Shown here piece by piece: positions 5,859-7,190 of a stretch of DNA of 7,190 nt. How positions within the stretch are numbered: position 1 is the first letter of the stretch; each line of letters starts with the position of its first letter. The DNA is from a bacterium (GTDB lineage: Bacteria; Armatimonadota; Zipacnadia; Zipacnadales; Zipacnadaceae), in assembly GCA_030607655.1 (NCBI GenBank), contig JAUWJN010000124.1:1-7190 (forward strand), written 5' to 3'. The notes under the pieces are model-generated. The model saw only the letters and a list, made by a program, of their open reading frames with translations. It was not told where the DNA came from and made no database searches. Position numbers and translations under genes: made by a program.

Positions 5859-7190
5859 CTATGGGCTTGGCGGTTCAATGTGGTAGGTTGCGCCGGGGTG
5901 GGTAGGGAACTGGACGTGACTTCCTTCGAGACGTAGTGGCTCGGTGACTCCTTCCTCTGTGACCAGGATATCCTGGTCCGGCCAGGGATTGATGAGCTGG
6001 CAGGTATTACCGACGCTGGAGCGGATGGTCAGTTCGGTCACCGTCCCCTCTTGGCAGGCGGCCGAGACCTCAAACGCGCCGATGGATAGATAGTCATTGA
6101 AGCTTCCGGTGTAGTTGTCCGGTACGGCCGGGAACACTCTTATCCAGCCGCCGCGCTTCTTGACCATGTCCCAGCCCCCGCGCGATTGCAGCAGGTTCTC
6201 TACGCCAGTGCCCGGCGAGTCGGCTAACAGGCAACGGGAGAGGTTGACATTATACATGCGGCCGGGCGCCTCAATCTGCTCGATAGTACGGCGAGCGATA
6301 GCCAGAACTTCCGGGGGCGATTCCAGGGTGATGTCATCACCCCACCAAATGGCCGTGAGGGGTACGGGGATGTTGTATTCGCGGGGCGGGGCACCCCGAA
6401 CATCAACAAATATCGGGCCATCGGGGGTATCATAAATCGGATAAGGGGCCATATTACGGGAAATATGCTCCCACACCTCTCGCTCCTGTTCATCCTCGCC
6501 GAGTATCTCGGCGGCCTGGGCCGCGGCGTGAAGGTCATACTTAATCATAGTGAGCGCCGACAGGGAGTCCTTGTTGCGTTCAAAATTCTTGGTTATGCCC
6601 CAGTGCTCAGGGGAGACGGTGGGGAAAACGTGATAGTAGCCATCCTCTTCCAACGTGAGGTAGGCAGCGTAGAAGCGGGCACTCTCGCGCAGCAGCGGGT
6701 AGCTGCGCTCGCGCAGGAATTCCTGGTCACCGGTGTATAGGTAGTGCTCCCAGAAGGGCTTGATGGTCAGCGCCGTCATCTCCATAATTTGTTCCCAGAT
6801 GACATTACAGTGGATGATGCTGTCCGTGCGGATGGGAACGTGAATCAGGCCAAACATACAGCCCGGAAGATCGTAGACCTGGCGGGCGTTTTTCTGTCCC
6901 AAGGGTAGCAGCTTCTGAACCAGGTCGAAGTACGGCGCTATGTACGCTATCCGGTTGCTGACGAAATAATGCCGGCCGCAGATCTCATCAAAGTGAAAGT
7001 CGCCATGCCAGGGAGACATATCTTTATAGCAGTATGTTGAGGTACCGTAGCCCCCTACCCCGCATAGCGGAACATCGCTATAGTAGCCGCCGGGCTTGCG
7101 AGTAAGGTAGGGGTAGCGAGGGTCTTTAGTAGCTGCCTGATGGGCAGCAAAGCGGTCCGCCGGCGACTCCTGTAAAGCCTCCTGGAGGCG
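5859..7190 (-). CDS. Divergent GH95-like (alpha/alpha)6 glycosidase, N-terminus outside window
   Basis: The frame is open from the window edge at 7190 down to TAG at 5859-5861, giving 443 visible residues; the Met at 7019 is internal, since 57 further codons continue upstream without a stop. The order of elements follows GH95-type enzymes: WHGDFHFDE at the start of the helical barrel, then KPFWEHYLYTGDQEFLRE and YPLLRESARFYAAYL, then FPTVSPEHWG with the glutamate matching the GH95 general acid (codon 6606-6608). RVFPAVPDNYTGSFNDYLSIGAFEVSA leads into the C-terminal beta domain, which ends after about 70 more residues. GH95 members hydrolyse alpha-L-fucosides or related sugars. Here the asparagine pair expected after WHG-x-x-H and the usual HxSHL motif are not recognisable; the corresponding stretch reads YNIPVPLTAIWWGDD. 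The substrate is therefore uncertain and the fucosidase label should not be used. Any signal peptide and the N-terminal domain are beyond the window. Confidence 0.75.
   Translation of the reverse strand, partial: RLQEALQESPADRFAAHQAATKDPRYPYLTRKPGGYYSDVPLCGVGGYGTSTYCYKDMSPWHGDFHFDEICGRHYFVSNRIAYIAPYFDLVQKLLPLGQKNARQVYDLPGCMFGLIHVPIRTDSIIHCNVIWEQIMEMTALTIKPFWEHYLYTGDQEFLRERSYPLLRESARFYAAYLTLEEDGYYHVFPTVSPEHWGITKNFERNKDSLSALTMIKYDLHAAAQAAEILGEDEQEREVWEHISRNMAPYPIYDTPDGPIFVDVRGAPPREYNIPVPLTAIWWGDDITLESPPEVLAIARRTIEQIEAPGRMYNVNLSRCLLADSPGTGVENLLQSRGGWDMVKKRGGWIRVFPAVPDNYTGSFNDYLSIGAFEVSAACQEGTVTELTIRSSVGNTCQLINPWPDQDILVTEEGVTEPLRLEGSHVQFPTHPGATYHIEPPSP

Noticed and set aside
5642..5905. Plus-strand ORF of 87 codons covering the leader of the ferritin-like gene.
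   Set aside because: Low-complexity GC-rich composition, no recognisable motif, no good ribosome site, and it runs into the glycosidase gene on the other strand.

Overview
This window looks like a piece of a moderately GC-rich genome from an anaerobic bacterium. The metabolic core on the + strand is the catalytic arm of an energy-converting group 4 [NiFe] hydrogenase of the formate-hydrogenlyase (Hyc/Hyf) type. The gene mix (Hyc-type hydrogenase, PhnD-like binding protein, DegT-type aminotransferase, small diiron ferritin-like protein, GH95-like glycosidase) would suit an uncultured fermentative or hydrogen-metabolising lineage such as Chloroflexota. That placement is a weak inference, because nothing here is a taxonomic marker.

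Positions 1-602 hold the C-terminal part of a PhnD-like (phosphate/phosphonate/phosphite-type) ABC-transporter substrate-binding protein. After 64 bases containing a striking 12-bp hairpin come hycE (667-2343), hycF (2393-2887) and hycG (2912-3409). They are closely spaced, share one strand and follow the E-F-G order of the E. coli hyc operon. HycE is a NuoC-NuoD-like fusion carrying all four nickel-binding cysteines and a removable C-terminal tail. HycF carries two [4Fe-4S] clusters, and HycG carries the proximal [4Fe-4S] cluster. Together they would pass electrons between an external donor or acceptor and the Ni-Fe site. The membrane proton/sodium-pumping subunits (HycC/HycD type), the maturation protease and any formate dehydrogenase are not in the window.

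A 149-base gap with a small dyad leads to a DegT/DnrJ/EryC1/StrS-family PLP aminotransferase (3559-4842), which has an unusual local sequence around its presumed PLP lysine. It ends 13 bases from a convergent minus-strand group.

On the minus strand, in transcription order, are the 3' part of a divergent GH95-like (alpha/alpha)6 glycosidase (7190-5859), a 257-base intergenic region rich in inverted repeats, a ferritin-like diiron protein (5601-5113), and a small ORF that looks like a single BON domain (5080-4856). I see no rRNA, tRNA, CRISPR array, insertion sequence or phage gene. The most interesting points are the PhnD-like/hydrogenase linkage with its intervening hairpin, the altered active-site motifs of the aminotransferase and the GH95-like protein, and the structured leader candidate upstream of the ferritin-like gene.
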